Of a stretch of 64,000 nucleotides of DNA, positions 30,934 through 43,090 are shown in pieces. Source of the stretch: Streptococcus sp. oral taxon 061. Lineage in GTDB: Bacteria; Bacillota; Bacilli; Lactobacillales; Streptococcaceae. Both the position numbers and the translations under genes were made by a program. The stretch lies in assembly GCF_013394695.1 (NCBI RefSeq), contig NZ_CP058258.1, forward strand, positions 826,001-890,000. Direction: 5' to 3'. The stretch's first letter is position 1; the number at the start of each line of letters is the position of its first letter. The notes beneath the pieces are model-generated. The model saw nothing but the letters and a program-made list of their open reading frames with translations, made no database searches and was not told where the DNA came from.

Positions 30934-30966
30934 GAATTAACACATTAGAGGCTATAGGAGTTTTTT

Positions 30967-32637
30967 ATGAAAACAGATATTGAAATTGCACAGAGTATTG
31001 AGTTAAAACCGATCGTTGATGTTGTTGAGAAACTCGGTATTTCATACGATGATTTGGAGTTGTATGGAAAGTACAAGGCTAAACTAAGCTTTAATAAGAT
31101 TCGTGAGGTTGAGGCAAATCCAGTTGGTAAGTTAATTTTGGTTACAGCTATCAACCCAACTCCAGCAGGTGAAGGGAAATCAACCATTACCATTGGTCTT
31201 GCTGATGCTTTGAATAAGATTGGTAAGAAAACTATGATTGCCATCCGCGAACCTTCTCTTGGTCCTGTCATGGGGATTAAAGGTGGTGCAGCTGGTGGTG
31301 GTTATGCCCAAGTGTTACCAATGGAAGACATCAACCTGCACTTTACTGGAGATATGCATGCTATTACAACAGCAAACAATGCTCTCTCTGCCTTGATTGA
31401 CAATCATTTGCACCAAGGAAATGAGCTAGGAATCGATCAACGTCGTATTCTCTGGAAACGTGTTGTAGACTTGAACGACCGAGCTCTTCGTTACGTAACT
31501 GTTGGACTTGGTGGACCTCTTAATGGTATTCCTCGCGAAGACGGATTTGATATCACAGTTGCTTCAGAAATCATGGCTATTCTTTGCTTGGCAACGGATA
31601 TTGAAGATTTGAAACGTCGTTTGGCTAATATCGTCATCGGCTACCGTTATGACCGCACACCAGTTTCAGTAGGTGATTTGCAGGTTGAGGGTGCTTTAGC
31701 ATTGATTTTGAAAGATGCTATTAAGCCAAACTTGGTTCAGACAATCTATGGTACACCTGCCTTTGTACATGGTGGCCCATTTGCCAATATTGCCCATGGT
31801 TGTAACTCTGTATTGGCAACGAAAACAGCTCTTCGTTTAGCTGATTACACAGTAACCGAAGCAGGCTTTGGTGCAGACCTTGGTGCTGAAAAGTTCCTGG
31901 ATATCAAGACACCAAACTTGCCAACAGCTCCAAGTGCAGTAGTCATTGTAGCGACTCTTCGTGCCCTTAAAATGAATGGTGGAGTTGCTAAGGATGCATT
32001 GACAGAAGAGAATGTAGAAGCAGTTCGTGCAGGATTTGCAAACTTGAAACGTCACGTTGAGAATATCCGTAAGTTTGGTATTCCAGCGGTTGTTGCTATT
32101 AACGAATTTGTATCTGATACAGAAGCAGAAATCGCAGCTTTGAAAGAACTTTGCGCTTCAATCGATGTTCCAGTCGAATTAGCTAGCGTATGGGCTGATG
32201 GAGCTGAAGGTGGCGTTGCTCTAGCTGAAACTCTCGTAAAAACAATCGACGAAAACCCAGCAAACTACACACGTCTTTATGACAACGACCTTTCTATTCA
32301 AGAAAAGATTGAAAAGATTGTGACGGAAATTTACCGTGGAAGCAAAGTAAACTTCGAGAAGAAAGCTCAAACTCAAATCGCTCAAATCGTTCAAAACGGA
32401 TGGGACAAATTGCCAATCTGTATGGCCAAAACTCAATACAGTTTCTCAGATAATCCAAATGCTCTAGGTGCACCTGAAAACTTTGAAATTACTATTCGTG
32501 AATTGGTACCAAAACTGGGTGCAGGCTTTATCGTTGCACTTACTGGTGACGTTATGACTATGCCTGGACTTCCAAAACGACCAGCTGCTCTCAACATGGA
32601 TGTTGAAAGCGATGGAACTGTTCTTGGATTATTCTAA
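30967..32637 (+). CDS. fhs: Formate-tetrahydrofolate ligase
   Basis: The 556-residue protein has the ATP-binding motif [14 protein letters not shown] and the family signature [14 protein letters not shown]. It makes 10-formyl-tetrahydrofolate from formate, supplying purine synthesis and initiator tRNA formylation. It is monocistronic with its own promoter and terminator. Confidence 0.98.
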   Translation: MKTDIEIAQSIELKPIVDVVEKLGISYDDLELYGKYKAKLSFNKIREVEANPVGKLILVTAINPTPAGEGKSTITIGLADALNKIGKKTMIAIREPSLGPVMGIKGGAAGGGYAQVLPMEDINLHFTGDMHAITTANNALSALIDNHLHQGNELGIDQRRILWKRVVDLNDRALRYVTVGLGGPLNGIPREDGFDITVASEIMAILCLATDIEDLKRRLANIVIGYRYDRTPVSVGDLQVEGALALILKDAIKPNLVQTIYGTPAFVHGGPFANIAHGCNSVLATKTALRLADYTVTEAGFGADLGAEKFLDIKTPNLPTAPSAVVIVATLRALKMNGGVAKDALTEENVEAVRAGFANLKRHVENIRKFGIPAVVAINEFVSDTEAEIAALKELCASIDVPVELASVWADGAEGGVALAETLVKTIDENPANYTRLYDNDLSIQEKIEKIVTEIYRGSKVNFEKKAQTQIAQIVQNGWDKLPICMAKTQYSFSDNPNALGAPENFEITIRELVPKLGAGFIVALTGDVMTMPGLPKRPAALNMDVESDGTVLGLF

Positions 32638-32647
32638 TCGAACAACA

Positions 32648-32680
32648 AAAGACAACCTTATAAATGAGGTTGTCTTTTTT
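32648..32680 (+). terminator. fhs terminator
   Basis: Stem AAAGACAACCT / AGGTTGTCTTT followed by T. Confidence 0.9.
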
Positions 32681-32685
32681 ACTAG

Positions 32686-32717
32686 AAAAAACTCCTAGAA
32701 ACCTTCTAGGAGTTTAA
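32686..32717 (-). terminator. lysS terminator
   Basis: Stem AAACTCCTAGAA / TTCTAGGAGTTT; on the minus strand it ends in TTTTTCTAG. Confidence 0.85.
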
Positions 32718-32720
32718 TTT

Positions 32721-34220
<1,500 letters not shown>

Positions 34221-34319
34221 CTAATTTTTAATCAAATTTTGAAATAATAAATTAATTTTCACGATACTCCCATTTTATCATAAATAGTCAAGAAATTCAC
34301 GGATATTCTATAAAAACTA

Positions 34320-34349
34320 AAAAGAACTTGATGCTATCCATCAAGTTCT
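34320..34349 (-). terminator. Terminator of the popT-ybaK-phosphatase operon
   Basis: 11-bp perfect stem AGAACTTGATG / CATCAAGTTCT with TTTTTAG following on the minus strand. Confidence 0.88.
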
Positions 34350-34350
34350 A

Positions 34351-34974
34351 TCATTTTCTTTGATAAGAAATATCGTTCCATGCTTTTAGAGTGAATTTTT
34401 TAAAGTCTTCAGTTTCTATAATTGTCAGACTAGCATTGGCCAAACTGCCATCTTTGCGGAGAAGAGCTTCATTGTAGCCTAAAAGAGTACGAAGACTTGC
34501 AGTAAGGTTAGCTCCATGACCAACCAGTAAGAGTTGTTCAGCCTTAGAATCCTTTAAAGATTTAATAAATTGAATAGTACGTTGAGTTGTGCTATAGAGT
34601 GATTCAGCTTCAAACATACTCGTATCAAACTTGGCTAAGTTTGTTTTAAAGGCTTGAATTTGCTGCGGATAGATTGCATTTAAAGTAGCAATTTTTAACC
34701 CTTCTAGTTTTCCAAGGTGCCATTCTCTTAGTTCAGGTACACTTTCCAAAGGACATGGATTTGTCAATTGACTCTGGATAATTTCAGCAGATTTTACAGC
34801 CCTTGGTAAATCACTCGAATAAATCTTGTCAAAAGGGATATCTTTAAGATACTGGCCCAGGTCTTTTAAAGTTTCAATAGATTCAGGGAGAAGAGGGGAA
34901 TCTCCACCAGCGCCTTGAAAGCGACCTTCTAGATTCCAGACTGTTCGACCGTGACGGACAAAGTAAAGTTTCAT
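34351..34974 (-). CDS. Histidine phosphatase family protein (phosphoglycerate mutase-like)
   Basis: The 207-residue protein has the catalytic RHG motif at residues 7-9 (FVRHGRTVWNLEGRFQG) and the second histidine in LVGHGANL. The branch includes GpmB-like broad-specificity phosphatases; the substrate is not predictable. Its start overlaps the ybaK stop (TGATG), so it is translated with that gene. Confidence 0.87.
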   Translation of the reverse strand: MKLYFVRHGRTVWNLEGRFQGAGGDSPLLPESIETLKDLGQYLKDIPFDKIYSSDLPRAVKSAEIIQSQLTNPCPLESVPELREWHLGKLEGLKIATLNAIYPQQIQAFKTNLAKFDTSMFEAESLYSTTQRTIQFIKSLKDSKAEQLLLVGHGANLTASLRTLLGYNEALLRKDGSLANASLTIIETEDFKKFTLKAWNDISYQRK

Positions 34975-35456
34975 CAGTTTATCTCCTCTAAGATATCTAC
35001 AAAGCTGGCTTTTACAAAGTTTGCCAGATCTTGTGGCGCAATGATGATACTGTGTCCGACTTCTCCAGCAGAGACAATCATTTTTTCCAATTCTAAAGCT
35101 GTTTCATCAATGTAAATAGGGTAGTTGTGCTTTTGTCGGATACCGACTGGATTATTAGCTCCATGGATATATCCAGTTGTTTTTTCTAAATCCTTTTGAG
35201 GAATCATGGCCACTTTTTTATTACCTGAAATCTTTGCTAATTTCTTTTCAGAAAGGTGTTCAGTGATGGGAACAATTCCAATAACTGGACCAGTCTTGTC
35301 ACCCAATAACGCTAAGGTCTTAAAGATATGATTTCTATCATAACCAGAAGGAAGTTCTCCTTCTAAAGCATTGATTTGAATACCTTGATGGTCAACACCT
35401 GCCTTAGTCAAAATTTGCTCTACTAAGGTTTTTTTTACTTTAACTTTTTTAGCCAT
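34974..35456 (-). CDS. ybaK: YbaK/EbsC-type Cys-tRNA(Pro) deacylase
   Basis: The 160-residue protein of the YbaK editing-domain family has the segments GVIGIVPITEHLSEKKLAK-like (here PVIGIVPITEHLSEKK), GNKKVAMIPQKDL and GYIHGANNPVGI. It hydrolyses Cys-tRNA(Pro) made by mis-charging prolyl-tRNA synthetase. It overlaps popT (TAATG) and the phosphatase gene by one base each. Confidence 0.9.
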   Translation of the reverse strand: MAKKVKVKKTLVEQILTKAGVDHQGIQINALEGELPSGYDRNHIFKTLALLGDKTGPVIGIVPITEHLSEKKLAKISGNKKVAMIPQKDLEKTTGYIHGANNPVGIRQKHNYPIYIDETALELEKMIVSAGEVGHSIIIAPQDLANFVKASFVDILEEIN

Positions 35457-36298
35457 TATTTGTATTTATCCTCCAACTGACTCATCCAAATACCTAACCA
35501 AATGCCAAGAGCAAAAAAGAAGGCGATGATGACATAGGAAACAAGTGATAAACCACTGTAGTTAATGCTTTCAGCATTACCCGCATTTGGAATCAATATC
35601 AAGAGTGTACTTGAAAGAACGATAGCAATAATGAAGTGATAAACACGAGAGTGATAAACTCGAAGAGCGTAGTCCATCAATTTTGAAAAAATAATAAGAG
35701 TGGCAGCAGCCCCAATTCCTATTGGAAGGAAGGTACCAAATAAATCAAAAGTTTTAAATCCAGTTAACATTGGGGTATAAAGACCTAAAATCAAGAGAAG
35801 ATTTGAGGGGCTTAATCCAGGAACCAAGATACCTAGAGCAAGCAGAGCACCAGCTAGGATAAAACTTGTGAAACTTGCGCTGAGTGAACCAACAACAAAG
35901 TTTAAAGCGTAAAGACCAATTCCAGAAACGATAAAGGTAACCCAAAACCAAATTAAATCGACTTTGTCTCTTTCAGAATCTTGAGTAGCTTCCTTTACAA
36001 GACTTGGGACTGTACCAATAATAGCACCCGCAAAACTCCATAAAACATAAACTTGATAATGCTCAAGGAGGTACTCAATTGGATAAGAAAATAACCCTAT
36101 ACCTAGTAACATCCCAATAGCAACAGGCAAGAAATAAAGAATATCTTCTTTTAGGTTTTTGAATGGATGGGCAAGAAATCGAATCATTCTTTCGTAAATC
36201 CCTAAAATAGCTGCCAGAACACCACCAGATATACCAGGTAATATAAATCCTAGGGCAATAACAATTCCTTTAATCATTTTTGAAATCCAAGATAACAT
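35456..36298 (-). CDS. popT: DUF368 membrane protein (PopT-type polyprenyl-phosphate translocase)
   Basis: The 280-residue protein has about eight membrane spans and the family's duplicated Gly/Pro motifs: ALGFILPGISGGVLAAILG near the N-terminus and LALGILVPGLSPSNLLLILG in the second half. DUF368 proteins (PopT) were recently assigned as translocases recycling undecaprenyl phosphate for cell-wall and teichoic-acid synthesis. It is first in an operon with ybaK and a phosphatase, with AGAGAG as a weak ribosome site. Confidence 0.85.
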   Translation of the reverse strand: MLSWISKMIKGIVIALGFILPGISGGVLAAILGIYERMIRFLAHPFKNLKEDILYFLPVAIGMLLGIGLFSYPIEYLLEHYQVYVLWSFAGAIIGTVPSLVKEATQDSERDKVDLIWFWVTFIVSGIGLYALNFVVGSLSASFTSFILAGALLALGILVPGLSPSNLLLILGLYTPMLTGFKTFDLFGTFLPIGIGAAATLIIFSKLMDYALRVYHSRVYHFIIAIVLSSTLLILIPNAGNAESINYSGLSLVSYVIIAFFFALGIWLGIWMSQLEDKYK

Positions 36299-36361
36299 AA
36301 ACTCTCTCCATATTTATTCTCTAAAATTCTCTTCTAGTATTATATCACAAAGTAAGAGAAA

Positions 36362-36396
36362 TAAAAAAAGCAAGCAGAAGTAATATCTGGCTTGCT
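36362..36396 (-). terminator. Terminator of the GH25 gene
   Basis: AGCAAGCCAGA pairs with TCTGCTTGCT (one bulge), followed by a T run on the minus strand. Confidence 0.8.
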
Positions 36397-36404
36397 AAAT
36401 AAAT

Positions 36405-37205
36405 TTAAGGTTTTAAGAATAATTTTCTAAACGTCTCTTCCTTATCTTTTGATAAAGAAATAAGATTTAAGTCAAGATGATGTTCAAATCCAACCAGTTT
36501 ACCCTTTGAGGTGTATTGATGGAGATCAAAGTCAAGGTCTGTATTTGGTGAACTTTCAAAGTAGCCTGAGTCAAGTCCGTAGGATGGAATCCAAATAGCA
36601 GAAAACTTATCTGTACTGATGCTATGTTCTTCCATGAAATAAACACCGATGTAGATACCAATATTCTTAGCTCCAAGTGATTCTAACTTAGCACGAAATG
36701 CCTCTACTCCTTGGTTCATATCTGACATTGTTTTTTCTTCAACATCTAACCAATAGTAACTTGGATTGTATGGCGAAGCTGAATTATAAAATGATTCCGC
36801 CGCTTTTTCCATATCCTCTATACTTTTACCAGATACATAGGCATATACAGCAACTGGAACATTTCTCTTTTGAAACTCCGCGATATGACTTTTATAAGCT
36901 TTATCAATACCGTTTGTATAAGATGCATCGTTCTCAGTGGTGATCTGATTTCCTCCGTGGACTCGAACAATAGCACCAGAGATGTTTTTAGATAAAATAT
37001 CATAGTTGATCTCTGACGGTCTTTGCCAACCAGAGATATCGATGATAGGCTTATCCAAGTTATGTAGAGCTTGTGTTTCTATTTGAACTGGATTTTGTTT
37101 GGTTTTTACAGGATGTTCTTCGAATCGTGGACGATTGAGAATCAAGAGTCCTATAAAAGCAGCAAATATAATAACTATAAAAGCTGGATGAATTTTTTTT
37201 CTCAT
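36405..37205 (-). CDS. Membrane-anchored GH25-family lysozyme-like protein
   Basis: The 266-residue protein has an N-terminal uncleaved anchor (FIVIIFAAFIGLLIL) after three basic residues. A GH25 barrel follows: DISGWQRPSEINYD, VPVAVYAYVSGKS and the catalytic DVEE in YYWLDVEEKTM. GH25 enzymes cleave MurNAc-GlcNAc bonds in peptidoglycan. There are no binding repeats, so it probably acts at the outer membrane face. It is divergent from glmU. Confidence 0.88.
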   Translation of the reverse strand: MRKKIHPAFIVIIFAAFIGLLILNRPRFEEHPVKTKQNPVQIETQALHNLDKPIIDISGWQRPSEINYDILSKNISGAIVRVHGGNQITTENDASYTNGIDKAYKSHIAEFQKRNVPVAVYAYVSGKSIEDMEKAAESFYNSASPYNPSYYWLDVEEKTMSDMNQGVEAFRAKLESLGAKNIGIYIGVYFMEEHSISTDKFSAIWIPSYGLDSGYFESSPNTDLDFDLHQYTSKGKLVGFEHHLDLNLISLSKDKEETFRKLFLKP

Positions 37206-37215
37206 ACCTCTATAG

Positions 37216-38742
<1,527 letters not shown>

Positions 38743-38751
38743 GAGATAACC

Positions 38752-39297
38752 ATGGAATTTGAAGAGAAGACGATTAGTCGAAAAGAAATCTATAAAGGTC
38801 CTATTTTCCAATTAGTTCAAGACCAGGTTGAACTTCCTTCAGGAAAAGGGACGGCTCAACGCGATTTGATTTTCCATAACGGTGCAGTATGTGTTCTTGC
38901 AGTTACTCAAGAAAACAAGATTGTCTTAGTGAAGCAATATCGCAAGGCGATTGAAAAAGTTTCTTACGAAATTCCTGCTGGAAAATTAGAAGTCGGCGAA
39001 AATGCAGATCCAGAAGCAGCAGCTCTTCGTGAATTAGAAGAAGAAGCTGCCTACACTGGAAAACTGACTCTTTTGTATGATTTCTATTCTGCTATTGGTT
39101 TCTGTAATGAGCGATTAAAACTTTATTCGGCAAGTGATTTGACAAAGGTTAATAATCCACGTCCACAGGATGAAGATGAAACTTTAGAATTACTTGAAGT
39201 TAGTCTTGAAGAAGCTAAACAACTGATCCAGTCTGGTGATATCTGTGATGCCAAGACTATCATGGCTATCCAGTACTGGGAATTACAAGAAAAATAG
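38752..39297 (+). CDS. nudF: Nudix hydrolase (ADP-ribose pyrophosphatase type)
   Basis: The 181-residue protein has a complete Nudix box ([20 protein letters not shown] continuing EEAAYTG) and the upstream strand [17 protein letters not shown] segment ([13 protein letters not shown]) typical of ADP-ribose pyrophosphatases. It lies 9 bp after glmU and 11 bp before macP. Confidence 0.93.
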   Translation: MEFEEKTISRKEIYKGPIFQLVQDQVELPSGKGTAQRDLIFHNGAVCVLAVTQENKIVLVKQYRKAIEKVSYEIPAGKLEVGENADPEAAALRELEEEAAYTGKLTLLYDFYSAIGFCNERLKLYSASDLTKVNNPRPQDEDETLELLEVSLEEAKQLIQSGDICDAKTIMAIQYWELQEK

Positions 39298-39308
39298 GGG
39301 AGGAACCC

Positions 39309-39620
39309 ATGGGAAAACCTTTATTAACAGACGAAATTATTGAACGCGCTAATCGTGGTGAAGACATCTCTGGTCCCACTTTAGTAGATGATCAAGAGAC
39401 AAAGATACTATCTACTTCATCTCAACATTATAGAGCTTCACGTTCAAGTGACCATGGATTTAGTCAGGATACTTTAACGATTGAGGTTGAACCTCAAATC
39501 CATAAGAGTCGTCGAATCGAAAATACCAAGAGAAATGTCTTTAACTCTAAATTGAATAAGATTCTATTTGCTGTTATTCTTCTCTTGATTCTGCTAGTTT
39601 TAGCAATGAGATTTATTTAA
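39309..39620 (+). CDS. macP: MacP, activator of the class A PBP2a
   Basis: The 103-residue protein has a charged cytoplasmic N-terminus ([18 protein letters not shown]) and one C-terminal membrane span ([16 protein letters not shown]). This fits MacP, described in S. pneumoniae as a midcell protein required for PBP2a and regulated by StkP phosphorylation at T32. T31 in QETKIL is the likely equivalent. The glmU-nudF-macP-mtnN order is the same as in pneumococcus. It abuts mtnN. Confidence 0.88.
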   Translation: MGKPLLTDEIIERANRGEDISGPTLVDDQETKILSTSSQHYRASRSSDHGFSQDTLTIEVEPQIHKSRRIENTKRNVFNSKLNKILFAVILLLILLVLAMRFI

Positions 39621-39631
39621 TGGGGGATGTC

Positions 39632-40327
39632 ATGAAAATTGGTATTATTGCAGCGATGCCAGAAGAACTTGCCTACCTGATTCAACACTTGGAGAATGCT
39701 AGTGAAGAAATGGTATTGGGTAATACTTATCACACTGGAAAGATTGGAGCTGTTGAGCTTGTATTAGTGGAGAGTGGTATTGGAAAAGTCATGGCTGCCA
39801 TGAGTGTCGCAATCTTAGCTGATCACTTTAGAGTTGATGCTGTCATCAATACAGGTTCGGCCGGTGCTCTTGCTGAAGGTATCTCAGTAGGAGATGTCGT
39901 GATTGCTGAAAAACTAGCCTACCACGATGTTGATGTGACAGCTTTTGGTTATGAATACGGTCAAATGGCCCAACAACCACTTTACTTTGAATCAGACAAA
40001 GAGTTTGTTACTTTGATTCAAGAGAGCTTATCTAAACTTGATCAAAATTGGCATTTAGGTTTGATTGCGACTGGAGATAGTTTTGTAGCTGGTGATGATA
40101 AGATCAAGGCTATTAAAGAACATTTTCCTCAGGTTCTCGCGGTTGAGATGGAAGGTGCAGCTATTGCTCAGGCAGCAAATGCCTTGGAACTACCATTCTT
40201 GGTTGTTCGTGCTATGAGTGATAATGCTAACCACGAAGCTTCTATTTCTTTTGATGAATTTATCGTAGAAGCAGGTCGTCGCTCTGCGCAAGCACTCTTG
40301 ACACTCTTGGAATCAATTCATGATTAA
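39632..40327 (+). CDS. mtnN: 5'-methylthioadenosine/S-adenosylhomocysteine nucleosidase
   Basis: The protein is 231 residues from MKIGIIAAMPEE, start at 39632 preceded by GGGGGATG; an ATG four codons upstream lacks a ribosome site. NTGSAGAL, VEMEGAAIAQ and RAMSDNA are MTA/SAH nucleosidase landmarks, with E of MEGA and D of SDNA catalytic. It feeds methyl-cycle recycling and provides ribosylhomocysteine for LuxS. It is the last gene of the operon. Confidence 0.97.
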   Translation: MKIGIIAAMPEELAYLIQHLENASEEMVLGNTYHTGKIGAVELVLVESGIGKVMAAMSVAILADHFRVDAVINTGSAGALAEGISVGDVVIAEKLAYHDVDVTAFGYEYGQMAQQPLYFESDKEFVTLIQESLSKLDQNWHLGLIATGDSFVAGDDKIKAIKEHFPQVLAVEMEGAAIAQAANALELPFLVVRAMSDNANHEASISFDEFIVEAGRRSAQALLTLLESIHD

Positions 40328-40330
40328 AAC

Positions 40331-40360
40331 AAAAAGAACACTTGCTGGTGTTCTTTTTTT
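40331..40360 (+). terminator. Terminator after mtnN
   Basis: AAAAAGAACAC / GTGTTCTTTTT with T run. Confidence 0.88.
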
Positions 40361-40403
40361 GTAAAATAAGCTTGTCGAAGTTCGAGTTATTTTCCGTCTT
40401 TTT

Positions 40404-40412
40404 TGATATAAT
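40404..40412 (+). promoter_or_regulatory. pcrA promoter (extended -10)
   Basis: TGATATAAT, 33 bp before the pcrA start. Confidence 0.6.
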
Positions 40413-40444
40413 AGAAACATTGATTTGAAGAATAGGAAGAGAAA

Positions 40445-42736
40445 ATGAACCCTTTATTAAACGGTATGAATGACCGCCAAGCAGAAGCGGTACAGACTAC
40501 AGAAGGTCCCTTGCTTATTATGGCGGGGGCTGGTTCCGGTAAGACACGAGTTTTGACCCATCGTATTGCTTACTTGATTGATGAAAAGATGGTTAATCCA
40601 TGGAATATTTTAGCTATTACCTTTACTAATAAAGCAGCACGCGAGATGAAGGAGCGTGCCTATGGGCTCAATCCAGCTACTCAGGATTGTTTGATAGCGA
40701 CCTTTCACTCTATGTGTGTTCGTATCTTACGTCGTGATGCAGACCATATTGGCTACAATCGTAATTTTACTATCATCGATCCAGGTGAGCAGCGAACATT
40801 GATGAAACGCATTCTCAAGCAGTTAAACTTGGATCCTAAAAAATGGAATGAACGCTCTATTTTGGGGACCATTTCTAATGCTAAGAATGATTTGATAGAT
40901 GATGAGGCATACGCTTCTCAAGCAGGAGACTTGTATACAGATATTGTAGCTAAGTGTTATACTGCCTATCAGAAAGAACTTCGTCAGTCAGAATCGGTTG
41001 ACTTTGATGATTTGATTATGTTGACTTTGCGTCTCTTTGATCAAAATCCTGATGTCTTGACCTATTACCAGCAAAAGTTCCAATATATCCATGTCGATGA
41101 GTACCAAGATACCAACCATGCCCAGTACCAACTGGTCAAACTGTTGGCTTCTCGCTTCAAAAATATCTGTGTAGTTGGGGATGCTGACCAGTCTATTTAC
41201 GGATGGCGTGGGGCTGATATGCAGAATATCCTCGATTTTGAAAAGGATTATCCTGATGCTAAGGTGGTTTTACTAGAAGAAAATTACCGTTCAACTAAGA
41301 CAATTCTTCAAGCAGCTAATGATGTTATTAAAAACAATAACAATCGTCGTCCGAAAAATCTCTGGACCCAAAATGCTGATGGAGAACAGATTATTTACTA
41401 TCGTGCTAATGATGAACAGGATGAAGCTGTCTTTGTAGCTAAAACCATCGATGAACTTGGTCGTAGCCACAACTTCCTCCACAAGGATTTTGCAGTTCTT
41501 TATCGAACTAATGCGCAATCCCGTACTATTGAGGAAGCCCTGCTCAAGTCCAATATTCCTTATACCATGGTTGGAGGGACCAAGTTCTACAGCCGTAAGG
41601 AAATCCGTGATATCATTGCTTACCTCAATCTTATTGCCAACCTAAGTGATAATATCAGTTTTGAGCGTATCATCAATGAACCCAAGCGTGGAATTGGCCC
41701 AGGTACTGTTGAGAAGATTCGTGATTTTGCTAATTCGCAAGAAATGACCATGCTAGATGCTTCAGCAAATATCATGTTATCAGGAATCAAAGGAAAAGCA
41801 GCTCAGTCTATTTGGGACTTTGCAAATATGATACTCGATTTGAGGGAACAACTTGATCGACTTTCAATCACTGAGTTGGTAGAAGCAGTATTAGAAAAAA
41901 CAGGCTATGTTGATATTCTGAATGCCCAAGCAACCTTGGAGAGCAAGGCCCGGGTTGAAAATATCGAGGAGTTCCTCTCTGTCACAAAAAACTTCGATGA
42001 TAATCCTGAAAGTGACGAAGAGGAAACAGGACTAGATAAACTTAGTCGATTCCTGAACGACTTGGCTTTGATAGCAGATACGGACTCAGGTAGTCAGGAG
42101 ACATCTGAAGTAACCTTGATGACTCTTCACGCTGCCAAAGGGCTTGAGTTTCCTGTTGTCTTTATCATCGGGATGGAGGAGAATGTCTTTCCGCTTAGTC
42201 GTGCCTCTGAAGATCCAGATGAATTAGAAGAAGAACGTCGTCTCGCCTATGTAGGAATCACGCGCGCCGAGAAAATTCTTTATCTGACTAATGCTAACTC
42301 ACGTTTGCTTTTTGGGCGTACTAGTTATAATCGTCCAACCCGTTTTATCAACGAGATTAGTTCAGATTTGTTGACCTATCAAGGATTAGCACGTCCGGCT
42401 AATACAAGTTTTAAAGCGTCTTATAGTAGTGGAGGAACAGCATTTGGTAAGGGAATGAGTCTAGCTCAGGCTCTTCAAGAACGAAAACGGAATGCTTCTC
42501 CTACATCGATCCAATCAAGTGGTTTACCATTTGGACAATTTGTGGCTGGGAATAAGCAAGATTCTAGTGATACAATCTGGTCTGTTGGGGATATTGCCCT
42601 TCATAAAAAATGGGGCGAAGGAACTGTTCTGGAAGTTTCAGGCAGTGGATCAACACAGGAACTGAAAATCAATTTTCCAGAGGTTGGTCTCAAAAAACTC
42701 TTAGCCAGCGTAGCACCGATTGAGAAAAAAGCTTAA
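40445..42736 (+). CDS. pcrA: ATP-dependent DNA helicase PcrA (UvrD/Rep family)
   Basis: The 763-residue SF1A helicase has Walker A AGAGSGKTRVL near residue 30, Walker [13 protein letters not shown], motif III VVGDADQSIYGWRGA, motif V TLMTLHAAKGLEFPVVF and motif VI LAYVGITRAEK. The C-terminal tail has the RNA polymerase/partner-binding Tudor-like part (IWSVGDIALHKKWGEGTVL). It is essential in many Firmicutes for replication-transcription conflict resolution. Confidence 0.97.
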   Translation: MNPLLNGMNDRQAEAVQTTEGPLLIMAGAGSGKTRVLTHRIAYLIDEKMVNPWNILAITFTNKAAREMKERAYGLNPATQDCLIATFHSMCVRILRRDADHIGYNRNFTIIDPGEQRTLMKRILKQLNLDPKKWNERSILGTISNAKNDLIDDEAYASQAGDLYTDIVAKCYTAYQKELRQSESVDFDDLIMLTLRLFDQNPDVLTYYQQKFQYIHVDEYQDTNHAQYQLVKLLASRFKNICVVGDADQSIYGWRGADMQNILDFEKDYPDAKVVLLEENYRSTKTILQAANDVIKNNNNRRPKNLWTQNADGEQIIYYRANDEQDEAVFVAKTIDELGRSHNFLHKDFAVLYRTNAQSRTIEEALLKSNIPYTMVGGTKFYSRKEIRDIIAYLNLIANLSDNISFERIINEPKRGIGPGTVEKIRDFANSQEMTMLDASANIMLSGIKGKAAQSIWDFANMILDLREQLDRLSITELVEAVLEKTGYVDILNAQATLESKARVENIEEFLSVTKNFDDNPESDEEETGLDKLSRFLNDLALIADTDSGSQETSEVTLMTLHAAKGLEFPVVFIIGMEENVFPLSRASEDPDELEEERRLAYVGITRAEKILYLTNANSRLLFGRTSYNRPTRFINEISSDLLTYQGLARPANTSFKASYSSGGTAFGKGMSLAQALQERKRNASPTSIQSSGLPFGQFVAGNKQDSSDTIWSVGDIALHKKWGEGTVLEVSGSGSTQELKINFPEVGLKKLLASVAPIEKKA

Positions 42737-42782
42737 GTCAAATATGTTAAAAAGATATAGTTAGACAGAAAAAGGAGAATAA

Positions 42783-43043
42783 ATGTCTGAAAAACAAATG
42801 AAAATCGTTGGTTGGATTGCAACTTTTATGTCCATTATGATGTATGTTTCTTATATTCCACAAATTTTAGATAATCTAGCAGGTCATAAGGGGAATTTTA
42901 TCCAACCAGCAGTTGCAGCTTTAAACTGTTGCCTCTGGTGTTACTATGGCTTCTTTAAGGAAGAGAGAGATATCCCTATTGTTGCAGCAAATATCCCTGG
43001 GATAATTTTAGGGACTATAACTGCATTGACTGCTTTGTTCTAA
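42783..43043 (+). CDS. SemiSWEET family sugar transporter
   Basis: The 86-residue protein has three predicted membrane spans and the PQ-loop motif YVSYIPQI, the size and layout of bacterial SemiSWEETs, which dimerise to form a sugar pore. The substrate is unknown. Ribosome site AAAGGAG. It lies 46 bp after pcrA, possibly by read-through, since no terminator is seen between them. Confidence 0.87.
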   Translation: MSEKQMKIVGWIATFMSIMMYVSYIPQILDNLAGHKGNFIQPAVAALNCCLWCYYGFFKEERDIPIVAANIPGIILGTITALTALF

Positions 43044-43047
43044 AAAT

Positions 43048-43085
43048 AAAAAGCAATTAGCAGAATGTTCAGCTAGTTGCTTTTA
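43048..43085 (+). terminator. Terminator after the SemiSWEET gene
   Basis: AAAAGCAAtTAGC / GCTAgTTGCTTTT with a 10-nt loop; T-rich on both strands, so it may also stop the convergent HAD gene. Confidence 0.75.
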
Positions 43086-43090
43086 TTTAT

